Source: Shewanella sp. MBTL60-112-B2 (GTDB lineage Bacteria; Pseudomonadota; Gammaproteobacteria; Enterobacterales; Shewanellaceae). From it: a stretch of DNA of 64,000 nt. The stretch is taken from the NCBI RefSeq assembly GCF_019655055.1, contig NZ_BPFA01000001.1:1-64000 (forward strand), given 5' to 3'. The notes beneath the pieces are model-generated. The model searched no databases and was not told the origin of the DNA. It was given only the letters and a program-made list of their open reading frames with translations. Positions 8,307 to 17,893 of the stretch are shown in pieces (the first letter of the stretch is position 1; each line of letters opens with the position of its first letter). A program made the position numbers and the translations under genes.

Positions 8307-10349
8307 TTAACGTCCGCCTGGCTCGGCAAAACGAGTCATCCAATCTTCTACTTGGTTATACCAATAGATAGAGTTGTTTGGCTTCATGATCCAGTGATTC
8401 TCGTCTGGGAAGTAGATCATCTTTGATTCAACACCGCGGGTTTGTAAAGTACGGAATAACTCAAAACCTTGGCCGACCGGTACGCGATAATCAAGCTGAC
8501 CGTGGATCACTAAGGTCGGGGTGTTAAAGTTCTCGGCAAAGTAGTGCGGTGAGATAGACTTATAGATCTCAGGCTTTTCCCAGTAGCTGCCAAAGCGAGT
8601 ACTGTGCACTGAGAAGTCTGCTGCCATCTGTGAGTACATGTTGTACACAGCTGCATGGATCATTAACGCGTTAAACGGGTGCTCTTGGCCTAAGATTATC
8701 GAAGTTAAATAACCGCCGTAGCTCGCGCCACCAGCCACCATACGTTCGCTATCGATCCAATCTTTTTGCTCAAACCAATCCGCCGCTTTCAGTACATCTT
8801 CCAATGACTTGTTCTTCCAGTCAGGGTTGATGCTGTCAGCAAACTCTTGACCAAATCCACTTGAACCGTGGAAGTTAGGCCATGCTGTGACATAACCCCA
8901 AGAGGCAAACGTCTGCGCGTTCCAGCGGTAGTGGAAACCATCAGAAATTGCATTGTGTGGGCCGCCGTGAATAAGCATCATCAGCGGGTACTTTTTGCTA
9001 CGATCAAAACCTGGTGGGTAGTGTACCCACATCTGAATGTCTTGATCGTTATAGCCTTTGTAGGTTACCGACTCATAAGTGCCCATATCAACGTCAGCAA
9101 GAATGTCGTCGTTAAAGCTATCTAGACGGGTGGTTTTGCCATTGCGTGGATTAATGGTCACAAGGCGAGCTGGATATAGGAAGCTGTCGTTCGTCGCAAC
9201 GATAGTGCCGTCTTTGGCCATCACAGGCTTACCAAAGTTGGTGTCTTTAGTGATGGCTTTGACTTTGCCGTTTTTCGCATTGATGTGGTAAATACGGCTG
9301 GTGGCGGCATCATCAATAGCTGCGTAAAAACCTTTACTGTCTTTAGTCCAGCCAAAGCGTGATACTGAGCGGTCCCAAGAGTCGTTAATGACTTTGGGTT
9401 GACGCTGTTTCATATCCATCAACACTAGGCGCGTGGTATCAGCGTAGAAACCGTGGATCAGCTGCTGGGTAAAGGCTAAGGTTTTACTGTTAGGGCTAAA
9501 TTGCGGATTGCTATTTGGCGCTTCATTGTCTGGAGTTAAGTTTTCTGCTTTGCCGCTACCGATTTTAGCTAAGAAAATATCAATCTTAGGGTCAACTTCG
9601 CGGTTTTTTAGATCTTCATCCCAACCGTTAGCAGTAAAGGCAATCCACTGCTCATTTGGCGCGATATCATAGCTTGATGCGCTTTGTGATGAGCGAGGTA
9701 GCTGGTGCTTTAACGGTTGAGTGATAGCTTCGATTTCGCCGCCCTTGGCTGGGATACGGAATACATGGGCCTCGCGGTCTTCATCAATCCAGTGGTCGAA
9801 GCTTGAGTATGGTAGCTCAGTCCATTGGTGAGCAGAGACTTTAGTGTCTTTATCAGCTTGTAGTTGTACAGTCATTTCTTCCCAGTTTTTACCCGGGAAA
9901 ATACGGCTAATAAAGTAGATGTGTTTACCCACCCACTTCATACCATATACGCCGCCTGGCACATCAGTCAGCTTTTGTGCTTCGCCCGGACCAGTCATTG
10001 GCAATAGGTACACTTGACCTGCTGAATCTTCATCGCGCTTGCTGATAAAAGCCAATGTTTTACCGTCGGGTGAGAAGGTGGCTTCGCTGGCGCGCATGCC
10101 TTTAGCGGTAAGTGCTTGTTGGCTAGTGCCATCTTTATCAAACAACCAAAGCTGCGTTGAGCCTTTATCTTCAGGCACATCATATTGGGTGACTGGCGCG
10201 ACGATTTTGTCGCCGTCTGGTGAAATAATTGGACTGCCTATACGGTTAAGTTGCCACAGCACATCAACCGAAAGCGGTTTGGTTTGTTCTGCCAATGCTG
10301 TCGCCATCGGCATTAACAGGCACAGTAACAGGATCCCGGCTTTCTTCAC
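8307..10349 (-). CDS. S9 family prolyl oligopeptidase-type peptidase, exported
   Basis: 680 residues. A Sec signal peptide (MKKAGILLLCLLMPMATALA) points to the periplasm. The first 400 residues have the repeated blades of a WD40/TolB-like propeller (for example SPDGKTLAFIS, SPNSKTLAFTQ). The C-terminal alpha/beta hydrolase carries the nucleophile motif GGASYGGY, the Asp in GQLDYRVP and the His in DENHW, which form the S9 catalytic triad in the usual order. Such enzymes cleave short peptides, often as dipeptidyl or acylaminoacyl peptidases; the exact specificity cannot be read here. The start is GTG, chosen because AAGGAG lies about 8 bases upstream and the signal peptide follows directly. Confidence 0.9.
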   Translation of the reverse strand: MKKAGILLLCLLMPMATALAEQTKPLSVDVLWQLNRIGSPIISPDGDKIVAPVTQYDVPEDKGSTQLWLFDKDGTSQQALTAKGMRASEATFSPDGKTLAFISKRDEDSAGQVYLLPMTGPGEAQKLTDVPGGVYGMKWVGKHIYFISRIFPGKNWEEMTVQLQADKDTKVSAHQWTELPYSSFDHWIDEDREAHVFRIPAKGGEIEAITQPLKHQLPRSSQSASSYDIAPNEQWIAFTANGWDEDLKNREVDPKIDIFLAKIGSGKAENLTPDNEAPNSNPQFSPNSKTLAFTQQLIHGFYADTTRLVLMDMKQRQPKVINDSWDRSVSRFGWTKDSKGFYAAIDDAATSRIYHINAKNGKVKAITKDTNFGKPVMAKDGTIVATNDSFLYPARLVTINPRNGKTTRLDSFNDDILADVDMGTYESVTYKGYNDQDIQMWVHYPPGFDRSKKYPLMMLIHGGPHNAISDGFHYRWNAQTFASWGYVTAWPNFHGSSGFGQEFADSINPDWKNKSLEDVLKAADWFEQKDWIDSERMVAGGASYGGYLTSIILGQEHPFNALMIHAAVYNMYSQMAADFSVHSTRFGSYWEKPEIYKSISPHYFAENFNTPTLVIHGQLDYRVPVGQGFELFRTLQTRGVESKMIYFPDENHWIMKPNNSIYWYNQVEDWMTRFAEPGGR

Positions 10350-10554
10350 GAGTGGTTCTCCTTAGGAGCAATTTGTTGAGTTTTTTATTAGTGTTTTAGC
10401 CAGTTTGTTACTGGCGAAGCTAGTATAGCCGCGAATATTGCGAAAAGGATATCAATATCAAAAGGCTGTTGCAGATGGTTACACATCTGCTTTAAACGGA
10501 AATTAATTACAGGGAATAGAAACAGAATTGAGAAGAGAGTGAGACTCAAATAGA

Positions 10555-10587
10555 AATGGCGGCTGAACCTTGAGTTCAGCCGCCATT
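10555..10587. terminator. Hairpin, probable terminator of the DUF2076 gene
   Basis: A perfect 14-bp stem (AATGGCGGCTGAAC / GTTCAGCCGCCATT) with a 5-base loop, about 45 bases beyond the DUF2076 stop codon. The tail on that strand is only moderately T-rich. Confidence 0.65.
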
Positions 10588-10632
10588 ATCTTTTGCGCTT
10601 TTAGCTATGATGCTAGCTGCGATTAAACGAGA

Positions 10633-11292
10633 TTAAAAATCTTCGTCGTCGCCACCAAAATCACCGAAACCGCCGTCATCAAAGCCGCCAAAGCTTTCAT
10701 CACCACCAAAACCAGTGTTAGCAAAAGTGTCTTCACTTGCATACTCAGAAGCGAAACCAGAGTTGTCATCTAAGAAGCTAGAACCTGTATCTTCAGATGC
10801 GGTATCTGCAGCTGCAGTCTCAGTTGGCGCTTCGGTTTCAGCAGGAGCTTCAGGTGCGACTTCTGGCGCAGCTTCTGCAGTTGCAGTCTCTTCGCCACCA
10901 AACAGTGCGTTGCTAATTAGGTTGCCTGCAACCATACCTGCAGCTACACCCGCAGCTGTTTGCATGAAGCTACCGAAAGCACTTGGTTGACGTACAGGTT
11001 GAGGTTGTACCGGTGCAGGGTTAGCACCACCCATCATGCGGCTTAGTGTGCCACGCTCAGACTCTTTTCTGAAGTGGTCAACTTGGGTCTGTAAGAAGTC
11101 ACTCTTTGACTTAAGCTCTTTAAGTGCCATCTCTTGTACAAGAACCGCTTGAGTTAGCTTGTAAACGATATCTTCTTGAGAAGCGATTTCTTGGCTGATT
11201 AGGGTTTCAGCTTCAGCATCTTTTGGCTTGTTTGGACTAGCCTTTAATTTGTTAGCTACGTTTTGGATTAGTTCTTGTTCTTGCGGAGTCAT
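10633..11292 (-). CDS. DUF2076 family protein
   Basis: 219 residues. The N-terminus MTPQEQELIQNVANKL and the glutamine-rich helical segment (residues 1-80) match DUF2076. Around residues 105-135 there is a short hydrophobic stretch (AAGVAAGMVAGNLISNALFG), then an Ala/Glu/Thr-rich linker. The tail is very rich in Gly, Asp and Phe and ends FGGDDEDF. The role of the family is unknown to me; low-complexity acidic tails of this kind are common in it. It has its own ribosome binding site (AGGAA) and appears to be transcribed alone. Confidence 0.8.
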   Translation of the reverse strand: MTPQEQELIQNVANKLKASPNKPKDAEAETLISQEIASQEDIVYKLTQAVLVQEMALKELKSKSDFLQTQVDHFRKESERGTLSRMMGGANPAPVQPQPVRQPSAFGSFMQTAAGVAAGMVAGNLISNALFGGEETATAEAAPEVAPEAPAETEAPTETAAADTASEDTGSSFLDDNSGFASEYASEDTFANTGFGGDESFGGFDDGGFGDFGGDDEDF

Positions 11293-11611
11293 TGTTAAAT
11301 TCCTAAATGTAAGGATACGTCTTTACGTATTTGACGTGCATCCTAGCCTAAGGTTCACATAGTGCGTATAACTAATAATTAATCAGCTAATCAATAGCTT
11401 AAATAACTATCAGTTAACAACATTTAACAAACAAGCAGCTTTAAAAACTTACAAAGATTAAGAGAGTTTTATCTAAAAGCTCGCTGCTTTGGATAAAGTA
11501 CTGATAGTGGATTGAAGGGGGCGTTGAGGTGGGAGTTAAGACTAAAAAAATGCTTAGTTCCAGATAACCTAGAACTAAGCATTGATAGATTATGACGCTA
11601 GAATCGCCGTC
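11293..11611. other. Intergenic region with one terminator
   Basis: About 320 bases. The nupC terminator sits at its lower end (11544-11583). The remainder is AT-rich and presumably carries the DUF2076 promoter, but no operator stands out. Confidence 0.5.
11544..11583 (-). terminator. Rho-independent terminator of nupC
   Basis: A 12-bp stem (AATGCTTAGTTC with GAACTAAGCATT) followed on the minus strand by a run of T residues (the seven A at 11544-11550). Confidence 0.85.
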
Positions 11612-12859
11612 TTAGAAAGACATAAATAGACCAACAACGGTCGCCGATAATAGGTTAGCTAGAGTTGCGGCTAAAAGTACTTTCATACCAACAGAAGCAA
11701 TGTAGCTCGACTTGTTAGGGATCATGGTGCTTAGCGCTGCAACCACCATAGACACAGAGCCAATGTTAGCAAAGCCACAAAGTGCCACAGTGATGATAGC
11801 AACAGACTTTGGTGACATCACTTCACCTGTTGCAGCAACTACAGTTTCACCAGAGATGTAAGGTGCAAAACCTGCGTAAGCAACAAACTCGTTCAGTACT
11901 AGCTTTTGCGCAATAAAGTTACCGGCAATATTGGCTTCAGCCCAAGGCACACCAATTAACCAAGCGATAGGCGAGAATGCATAGCCCATGAGTAGTTCAA
12001 GCGTGACGCCTTCGAAACCAAATAAGCCGCCAGCCCAGCCAATCATGCTGTTTAGCATTGCCATTAAGCCGATACAGGCAATCAAAATCGCGCCCACAAC
12101 CGCGGCAATTTGCATACCGGCAATCGCGCCTTTAGCAATAGCATCGATAAAGTTTGATGGCTTTTCATCATCAGACAGCGCTGGTACATCATTCACAGGC
12201 TGCTCTGTTTCTGGGATCATCAATTTGGCAAATAGTAGACCTGCTGGCGCACTCATAAAACACGCCATAACTAAGTAGCGAACTTCAACGCCCATACCAG
12301 CAAGACCTGCTAATACAGAGCCCGCAATCGATGCTAAACCACCCACCATGATGGCGAAGATCTCTGATTTAGTTAGGTGTGGATGCCAAGGCTTAACGAA
12401 TAGTGGTGCTTCTGTTTGACCACATACCGTGTTGGCAATGGCGTTCATTGATTCGGCTTTCGACGAACCAATAAGCTTTTGTAGGCCGCCACCTAGTACT
12501 TTAACCACAAAGCCCATGATCCCCATATAGTGCAGTAAGCTAACGAGTGATGCAGTGAAGATAATGGCTGGTAATACTTGGAATGCAAAGATGAAACCTA
12601 AGTTCTCGACTTGGAATGTCACTAGGTTACCAAACACAAAGCTAATACCTTTAGATGCAAAGCCTAAAACATTGGCTACGCCGTTTGATAAAGAAAGTAA
12701 TACGCTTTCACCAAAGCTGGTGGCTAATACAAAGCCTGCAATGGTTAATTGGATGAGCAGTGCGCCACCAACTGTACGCCAGTTAACTTGTTTTTTAGCA
12801 TTACAGAAAAGGTAGCCTACGATAAGTAGGGCTGCGATACCTAATATGGATTGAAACAT
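11612..12859 (-). CDS. nupC: Concentrative nucleoside transporter, NupC family
   Basis: 415 residues, the normal size for bacterial CNT transporters, with about ten hydrophobic segments. Family signatures include GQTEAPLFVKPW (the TEAPL substrate and cation site) and GFANIGSVSMV near the C-terminus. It imports nucleosides across the inner membrane by H+ or Na+ symport. The adenosine deaminase gene at 24 kb could use the imported substrate, but it is not adjacent. It lies 53 bases after the flavodoxin-fold gene on the same strand and could be co-transcribed with it. Which cation is used cannot be decided here. Confidence 0.9.
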   Translation of the reverse strand: MFQSILGIAALLIVGYLFCNAKKQVNWRTVGGALLIQLTIAGFVLATSFGESVLLSLSNGVANVLGFASKGISFVFGNLVTFQVENLGFIFAFQVLPAIIFTASLVSLLHYMGIMGFVVKVLGGGLQKLIGSSKAESMNAIANTVCGQTEAPLFVKPWHPHLTKSEIFAIMVGGLASIAGSVLAGLAGMGVEVRYLVMACFMSAPAGLLFAKLMIPETEQPVNDVPALSDDEKPSNFIDAIAKGAIAGMQIAAVVGAILIACIGLMAMLNSMIGWAGGLFGFEGVTLELLMGYAFSPIAWLIGVPWAEANIAGNFIAQKLVLNEFVAYAGFAPYISGETVVAATGEVMSPKSVAIITVALCGFANIGSVSMVVAALSTMIPNKSSYIASVGMKVLLAATLANLLSATVVGLFMSF

Positions 12860-12912
12860 GATGGAAAGACCTATTATGAAATTGATTAATTAAGCTGATG
12901 ACAATCGGTTAA

Positions 12913-13479
12913 TTAAGTAAGTTGATTGATTAAATGGGTTAAGCGCTCTACATGCTGTTGAGCTAATTGCATCACGGTGTTTTGATCGCCACCTTCATCA
13001 GGTGTTGAGTTCATCTCGAAGGTGATTACCGTGTCGACTATTTCCATCTGTGCAGCCTTAACGGGATGCATAGCGGCTTGTAAATATTGCTCAAGAGGTA
13101 AGAAGTTAAACTCGCCAGCTTGGTAAGAGCTTTCAGTTGCACCACAGGTAATTGATAAGATCACTTTTTTGCCTTTTAGCTTGTCACCGTTAGGACCAAA
13201 GGCAAAGTTGTAGGTAAATACTTCATCAAACCACAGCTTCATCAAAGCAGGATAGGTGGACCAGTAAAGCGGAAACTGCAGCACGATAACGTCGGCTTTC
13301 GTCAGTAAATCCTGCTCAACTTGAACATCAATTTGATAGTTTGGATAAACTTCATCGAGTCTATGGATCTTAAATAGATCTAAAGCCTCGAGTCGTTTAA
13401 GGATTTCAATATTAGCAACGGATCGGCTGAGATCTGGATGACCCGAAATAAGCAGAACCTCGCATTGGCTTTGTTTCAT
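12913..13479 (-). CDS. NAD(P)H quinone oxidoreductase-type flavodoxin-fold protein
   Basis: 188 residues from the ATG giving MKQSQCEVLLISGHPD; a TTG further upstream is a poorer start. The strand-loop SGHPDLSRS, the segment VIVLQFPLYWSTYPALMKLWFDEVF and the GKKVILSITCGA stretch are typical of the Flavodoxin_2 family (KefF, MdaB, YwrO type). These are cytoplasmic FMN or FAD enzymes that reduce quinones or electrophiles with NAD(P)H. There is no KefC-type antiporter beside it, so a KefF role is not supported. It may head a short operon with nupC. Confidence 0.85.
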   Translation of the reverse strand: MKQSQCEVLLISGHPDLSRSVANIEILKRLEALDLFKIHRLDEVYPNYQIDVQVEQDLLTKADVIVLQFPLYWSTYPALMKLWFDEVFTYNFAFGPNGDKLKGKKVILSITCGATESSYQAGEFNFLPLEQYLQAAMHPVKAAQMEIVDTVITFEMNSTPDEGGDQNTVMQLAQQHVERLTHLINQLT

Positions 13480-13806
13480 TTTTATACACTTAAAATTAGT
13501 CAAAAAGTAATGTCAAAAGTGCACACAGTCTCCCCTCAAAGTGATAACAATGAGGATGCCGTTGGTTTTATAAGGTTTACATTATTTAGGTCTGGAGCTG
13601 CGGCGCGCTAATATTACATAGCTGTTTAACAAAGTAGATTAGCTTGGGGTGGTTTTGGTATTGGAGTCACATTTAACTTGCATTTTTGCAGCAAAAAAGA
13701 GCCATGGCTCTGCTGATGTTTGTTGATTAATGCTTATATATTAATTGGTTAATTAGGAGTTGTTTATGTGGCTTTCCGTCTTTATGGGGGCGATAAGCCT
13801 TACAAG
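13480..13806. other. Intergenic region without recognised content
   Basis: About 330 bases upstream of the flavodoxin-fold gene. I see no RNA gene, clear operator or strong terminator. Confidence 0.45.
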
Positions 13807-14298
13807 CTAGTCAGGCTTCCTTCTTAAAGAAATATCGCCACTAATAATATTAGCTTGCTCACCCGTAAGACTAACCAGCTTAGCTTCAATGTGCATCGAC
13901 ATTGGAAACTGGCTATCTGGCTGTTTGATAATCACCTCAGCATAGGTTCTGACGCGATTAGATAGAAAATAGTAAGTGCCATTCCATAGACAATCAAAGT
14001 AGAAGTTTTTCTCGCTAAGGTTGATATTTTCTAAGCGGTTTTTAGAGTGCCTTAAGTAGTTATCGGTAGTGATAATACTGCAAGTGTTGCTAGCGCTGCC
14101 ATTTGTGTTAGTGAACTTAAAGGTTAACGCGGACTTATTGTTTAGCTTGCCTTGAGTGCCACCCAGATATTTGTTGAGTTCAATGGTTACTGGAGTTGTG
14201 CTGGGAGTTGTTGTGGACTTTGAGATAGCGTGAGAGTTTATCGATAGCATCAAGCCGCTAGCAATCAGTATGGGGCTCACCCTGAATAGAATATGCAT
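13807..14298 (-). CDS. Secreted protein of unknown function
   Basis: 163 residues. The start is the ATG giving MHILFRVSPILIASGLMLS, because AAGGAAAG lies just upstream and a Sec signal peptide follows (cleavage probably after SHA). The mature protein is Ser/Thr/Asn-rich with predicted beta strands and two Cys residues that may form a disulfide. I do not recognise a family. It stands alone between a flavodoxin-fold gene and a YbaK-type gene. Confidence 0.6.
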   Translation of the reverse strand: MHILFRVSPILIASGLMLSINSHAISKSTTTPSTTPVTIELNKYLGGTQGKLNNKSALTFKFTNTNGSASNTCSIITTDNYLRHSKNRLENINLSEKNFYFDCLWNGTYYFLSNRVRTYAEVIIKQPDSQFPMSMHIEAKLVSLTGEQANIISGDISLRRKPD

Positions 14299-14565
14299 GG
14301 TGCTTTCCTTGCCATTTATTATCTTTACATCTGTGCATTCTTTACGCACTTATAATGCACTTCTGTTGTCAATTCAGCAAGCTTGCATTTGTAATTAAGT
14401 TGTTGAAAATAAAGCTTTTCATTAATTATGCGTTTTACTGATAATTTGGCCAGTTTATTCGCTAAAGCATCGTTTAAAAGTTAGGGCGCTTTATAGCAAG
14501 ACAATACAAGGTTGGGCAGAGGCCTACCCAACTTAATTCATGGCATTAATGAGCCGTAGTGTGTG

Positions 14566-15045
14566 TTAATGAATACTCTGGTGGCTAAATCGCAAGTGCT
14601 TGGCATCTTTAATCAGTTTGATAAAGTCCTCTCTAGCCATGTGAACAAGCGTGTTGTGATCGCCGGCCTCTATGTAGATCTCTTTGGCTTCTACTAACAG
14701 ATCGTCATAAACGGCCTCGATATTGTAGACCTCTCCTAAAGAGGGGATAGCACCTTTGTGACAGTCACTAAACATGTCATAAACCTCTTTTTCCTCAATC
14801 AAACGTAGGTCGCGATTAAGTTTATCGCCTAGGGTTCTGAGGCTTACCTTATGGTTTGCCGGCAGTACCGCCATCACTCTTCGGTCTTCATGATCTTCTA
14901 GGATCACCGCTTTGGCTAGTTTTGACAGCGGAATGTTAGCTGCGATAGCTGAGCTTATTGAGCTAAAGCTATGAGGGTGAGGCACGAGTTTAAAGTCGAC
15001 CTTTTTATCATTAAGGTATTCATTCAATCGGGCTGAAATAGACAT
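14566..15045 (-). CDS. YbaK/ProX-type aminoacyl-tRNA deacylase domain protein
   Basis: 159 residues covering a single YbaK/EbsC (aminoacyl-tRNA editing) domain. The region from LAKAVILEDHEDRRVMAVLP contains the conserved Lys that contacts the tRNA 3' end in this family, and GDHNTLVHMAREDF is the usual C-terminal block. Members hydrolyse mischarged tRNAs in trans, for example Cys- or Ala-tRNAPro; which one applies here is unknown. GAGGT lies upstream of the ATG. It appears monocistronic. Confidence 0.8.
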   Translation of the reverse strand: MSISARLNEYLNDKKVDFKLVPHPHSFSSISSAIAANIPLSKLAKAVILEDHEDRRVMAVLPANHKVSLRTLGDKLNRDLRLIEEKEVYDMFSDCHKGAIPSLGEVYNIEAVYDDLLVEAKEIYIEAGDHNTLVHMAREDFIKLIKDAKHLRFSHQSIH

Positions 15046-15253
15046 AGTGTTACCTCTTAAAAGCCAAATGATGCTATCTATAATTATAGTTCAGAGATAT
15101 CGAAATAGACCGAATAGCGCGAGCTGCTAAGGATTGATATTGGCAAGAGATGATGACATTGCAAGGGGAGCCATTGGTGGCCGTCCCCCTCACAAATTAC
15201 CCAGAGTTAAGTCTGTTGTCTAAGCATTTTATTTAAGTGCTTTTTTAAGTGCA

Positions 15254-15979
15254 TTATCTCAGTACCTTACTCAAAAATGCCTGAGTCCTTGCCTCTTTTG
15301 GATTGCTAAACAGGGCTTCAGGTTCACTCTGTTCAACAATTACGCCGCCATCCATAAAGATTACTCTGTCGGAAACATCCCGAGCAAAGCCCATCTCATG
15401 GGTAACAATCACCATAGTCATGCCTTTTTGCGCCAGTGATTTCATCACATCGAGTACATCGCCGACCATCTCAGGATCGAGCGCCGAGGTAGGTTCATCG
15501 AACAGCATCAGATCGGGTTTCATTGCCAAGGCTCTTGCAATAGCAACACGCTGTTTTTGACCACCCGATAAACTTGATGGATAGGTATCGGCCTTATCTT
15601 TTAGGCCAACCTGCTCAAGCAGAGATTCAGCTTCGATATCGGCTTGAGCTTGTGTCATTAGCTTTAGTTTTACAGGTGAAAGGGTGATGTTTTGCTTAAC
15701 TGTTTTATGGGGAAACAGGTTAAAGTTTTGAAACACCATACCTACTTTTTGTCTTAACTTATCGACACAAGCACCAGCAGCACTAATCGATTGACCATCA
15801 ATGACTATTTCGCCTTCACTGGGTTGCTCGAGTAAGTTGATACAGCGTAGGAAGGTACTCTTACCGCTCCCTGATGGTCCGATTACGCTGACCACTTCGC
15901 CATGGTTAATCTGCTCGCTTATCCCCTTTAGCACTTGGTTATCGCCAAAGCTCTTATGTAAATTATTAATCTTAATCAC
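15254..15979 (-). CDS. Polar amino-acid ABC transporter, ATP-binding protein
   Basis: 241 residues. Walker [10 protein letters not shown], the Q-loop in [10 protein letters not shown], signature [15 protein letters not shown], Walker [14 protein letters not shown] and the H-loop in VTHEMGFA are all present. The sequence is of the GlnQ/HisP/ArtP class. It starts with GTG after GAGG and overlaps the permease stop by 8 bases, so translation is probably coupled. As third gene of the binding protein-permease-ATPase operon it powers import. The upstream ARG boxes make arginine or another basic amino acid the best substrate guess. Confidence 0.93.
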   Translation of the reverse strand: MIKINNLHKSFGDNQVLKGISEQINHGEVVSVIGPSGSGKSTFLRCINLLEQPSEGEIVIDGQSISAAGACVDKLRQKVGMVFQNFNLFPHKTVKQNITLSPVKLKLMTQAQADIEAESLLEQVGLKDKADTYPSSLSGGQKQRVAIARALAMKPDLMLFDEPTSALDPEMVGDVLDVMKSLAQKGMTMVIVTHEMGFARDVSDRVIFMDGGVIVEQSEPEALFSNPKEARTQAFLSKVLR

Positions 15980-16652
15980 TTTGCTTTAACCTCGTTTCAA
16001 ATCTAGACAGCATAAAGGTGAAGATATATGTCAGTAATAGGTAGATCAGCGCACAGGTAAATAACGGCACACTGTCTTCGAAGGTACGGCTACGGATGAT
16101 CTCACCAGCCCGCATTAAGTCCACTCCACCGATGAAGCCAATCACCGCAGTCTCTTTGAGCAACACGATAAACTCGTTACCCAGCGATGGCAGAATGTTC
16201 TTAATCGCCTGAGGCAGAATGACCTCTTTCATGGTTTGACCGTGAGACAAACCGAGTGATCTTGCCGCTTCCATCTGACCTTTATCGACGGCCTGAATAC
16301 CGGCTCTAATGATCTCTGAAATATAGGCACCACTGTTAAGGCCAAAGGCGATAATTGCTGCGGTGATCTTATCGACATCTAATGCAGCAAGCACGATGAA
16401 GTAAAGGATCACTAACTGCACAACGACCGGTGTACCACGAATAATGCTGACATAAATATTCGCTGGCCAACTCAGGTACCATTTTGACGACATCTTCATC
16501 AAGGTGGTTGCCACCCCGAGAATAGAACCGATTATCATGGCAAAGAAGGTCACAATTAAAGTGACTTTAAGGCCGTTCAGAATAAGATAAATTCCGATTA
16601 GGCCATCTTCGCCAATGGGGGTAAACAGAGAAGTGTTAATTGCATCTATCAT
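15972..16652 (-). CDS. Polar amino-acid ABC transporter, permease
   Basis: 226 residues with about five hydrophobic helices and the family's EAA loop ([20 protein letters not shown]), which docks onto the ATPase. It is of the HisM/GlnP type and probably works as a homodimer, since only one permease gene is present. The ATG was preferred over a GTG immediately before it. It lies 7 bases after the binding-protein gene and overlaps the ATPase gene. Confidence 0.92.
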   Translation of the reverse strand: MIDAINTSLFTPIGEDGLIGIYLILNGLKVTLIVTFFAMIIGSILGVATTLMKMSSKWYLSWPANIYVSIIRGTPVVVQLVILYFIVLAALDVDKITAAIIAFGLNSGAYISEIIRAGIQAVDKGQMEAARSLGLSHGQTMKEVILPQAIKNILPSLGNEFIVLLKETAVIGFIGGVDLMRAGEIIRSRTFEDSVPLFTCALIYLLLTYIFTFMLSRFETRLKQSD

Positions 16653-16659
16653 CACAGAC

Positions 16660-17397
16660 TCACTTCATATGCTTGCTAACGAGGGCGTCATAGCCACCGT
16701 TTTGCTTCATGATACTTAAGCTAGTGTTGATGCTGTTTAGTAGCTCAACTTTATCTTTAGCCACTGCAAAACCGTAAAACTCTGGTGAAAAATCTAGCTC
16801 AACCATTTTTAGCTGTGGATTCTTCTCTAAAAAGCTGATGGCGGGTTCGCTGTCAAACAACACCAAATCAACCTTGGCATTTTTTAGCTCCATCACGGCT
16901 TCGAAGCCTGAGTTGAATGCGGTCACTTGTTGGCTGTAGCCCTTAGCCATAATGTCGCCAGTAGAGCCTAGTTGCACTGCGATATGCTTATCCTTAAGGT
17001 CTTCTAGGCTATTGATGCTGTTGTTACCTTTATTGACTAGCACCATCTGGGTAGCTTCATAGTAAGGCTCAGAAAAGTTAACACTAGCCTGACGCTCTGG
17101 AGTGATGGTCATACCCGAGGCGATAAAGTCGACTTTGCCAGCATTGAGCGCAACAATCAGTGAGTCAAAATTCATGTTTTCAACTTTTAGGGTTTTACCG
17201 GCATCTTTTGCTATTTGACGTGCTAAATCGATATCGAAGCCCATGATTTCATCGCCGCTAGTGCCACCAACATATTCAAAAGGTGGGAATGAAGCATTGG
17301 TGCCGACTACAAGTACATCATCACTCTTACCACAGCCCGTTAGCATTAATGCACCTGTTAATCCTAAGCTTGCTACAACCAATACTGACTTCTTCAT
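16660..17397 (-). CDS. Amino-acid ABC transporter, substrate-binding lipoprotein
   Basis: 245 residues from the ATG giving MKKSVLVVASLGL; a TTG two codons upstream is less likely. The signal ends in lipobox LTGC, so the protein is lipid-anchored on the outer face of a membrane. The mature protein is a family 3 solute-binding protein (FPPFEYVGG, GFDIDLARQIAKDAG, GMTITPERQASVNFSEPYY). The Asp and Arg in these positions usually bind the substrate alpha-amino and alpha-carboxyl groups. First gene of the operon. Two ARG boxes upstream suggest ArgR repression and an arginine/ornithine/lysine substrate (inference). Confidence 0.9.
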   Translation of the reverse strand: MKKSVLVVASLGLTGALMLTGCGKSDDVLVVGTNASFPPFEYVGGTSGDEIMGFDIDLARQIAKDAGKTLKVENMNFDSLIVALNAGKVDFIASGMTITPERQASVNFSEPYYEATQMVLVNKGNNSINSLEDLKDKHIAVQLGSTGDIMAKGYSQQVTAFNSGFEAVMELKNAKVDLVLFDSEPAISFLEKNPQLKMVELDFSPEFYGFAVAKDKVELLNSINTSLSIMKQNGGYDALVSKHMK

Positions 17398-17434
17398 TTT
17401 CAATTCTCTTAATCAAAATACTCAATTGGTATCG

Positions 17435-17462
17435 ACTATAAACTGATAAAACTCAAAATCAA
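17435..17462 (-). promoter_or_regulatory. Sigma-70 promoter of the amino-acid ABC operon
   Basis: On the minus strand, -35 TTGATT (17457-17462) and -10 TATAGT (17435-17440) are separated by 16 bases. The -35 box lies inside the first ARG box, so ArgR binding would block RNA polymerase. Confidence 0.55.
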
Positions 17463-17495
17463 TAATTATTCATTGAAAATGATTAAAAATTCAAT
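17457..17495 (-). promoter_or_regulatory. Tandem ARG boxes (ArgR operator)
   Basis: Two 18-bp sites, 17457-17474 and 17478-17495, are separated by 3 bases. Read on the minus strand they are AATGAATAATTATTGATT and ATTGAATTTTTAATCATT. Each differs from the Escherichia coli pattern wNTGAATwwwwATTCANw at one position. Two 18-bp boxes with a 3-bp gap is the usual layout for an ArgR hexamer. Confidence 0.75.
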
Positions 17496-17507
17496 GCGAG
17501 TGATTTG

Positions 17508-17528
17508 AATGATTAACTATTAATCATT
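17508..17528. promoter_or_regulatory. Palindrome upstream of the ARG boxes
   Basis: AATGATTAA-cta-TTAATCATT is a perfect 9-bp inverted repeat with a 3-base centre. It could be a further regulator site for the ABC operon; I cannot name the protein. Confidence 0.4.
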
Positions 17529-17679
17529 GACTCTGTTTTCTTAACGCTTTGGTAACAGGTTTTGCAGTGTTTTGTTGGTGTTTCTTATATTGTTTAGATT
17601 TTCATGTAGTAGTGGAGGGTGAATAAATATGTGGTGGGTGGTGACGGGCTGGACTTTTTTGAATAAAGTATAGGTAAAG

Positions 17680-17709
17680 CATGCTCGCTTCATTGTTGTA
17701 GTGAGCATG
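17680..17709 (-). terminator. Weak hairpin downstream of marR
   Basis: CATGCTC and GAGCATG form a 7-bp stem around a long loop, about 185 bases past the marR stop codon. The tail on the minus strand is CTTTACC, so termination is uncertain. The rest of 17529-17893 shows nothing I can identify. Confidence 0.3.
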
Positions 17710-17893
17710 TTTAATTAAAGAACAGCAGGGATTTCAGTGTTCAGTCAGGCTAGCAAGCAGTGCGAAAAGGATCTAATAAGCTGCAATTAGTGGGTCAAAT
17801 TGACGAGAAAGTTGCAGCAGAAAACACCAGAGAACTTTAGTTTATGGTCTTATTGCTTGGCTGCTAACTCATAGCTGACATGTCATCGAGCGC

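Noticed and set aside
12913..13479. Assigning KefF to the flavodoxin-fold gene
   Set aside because: No KefC-type potassium antiporter gene is beside it, and the general family has many other roles.
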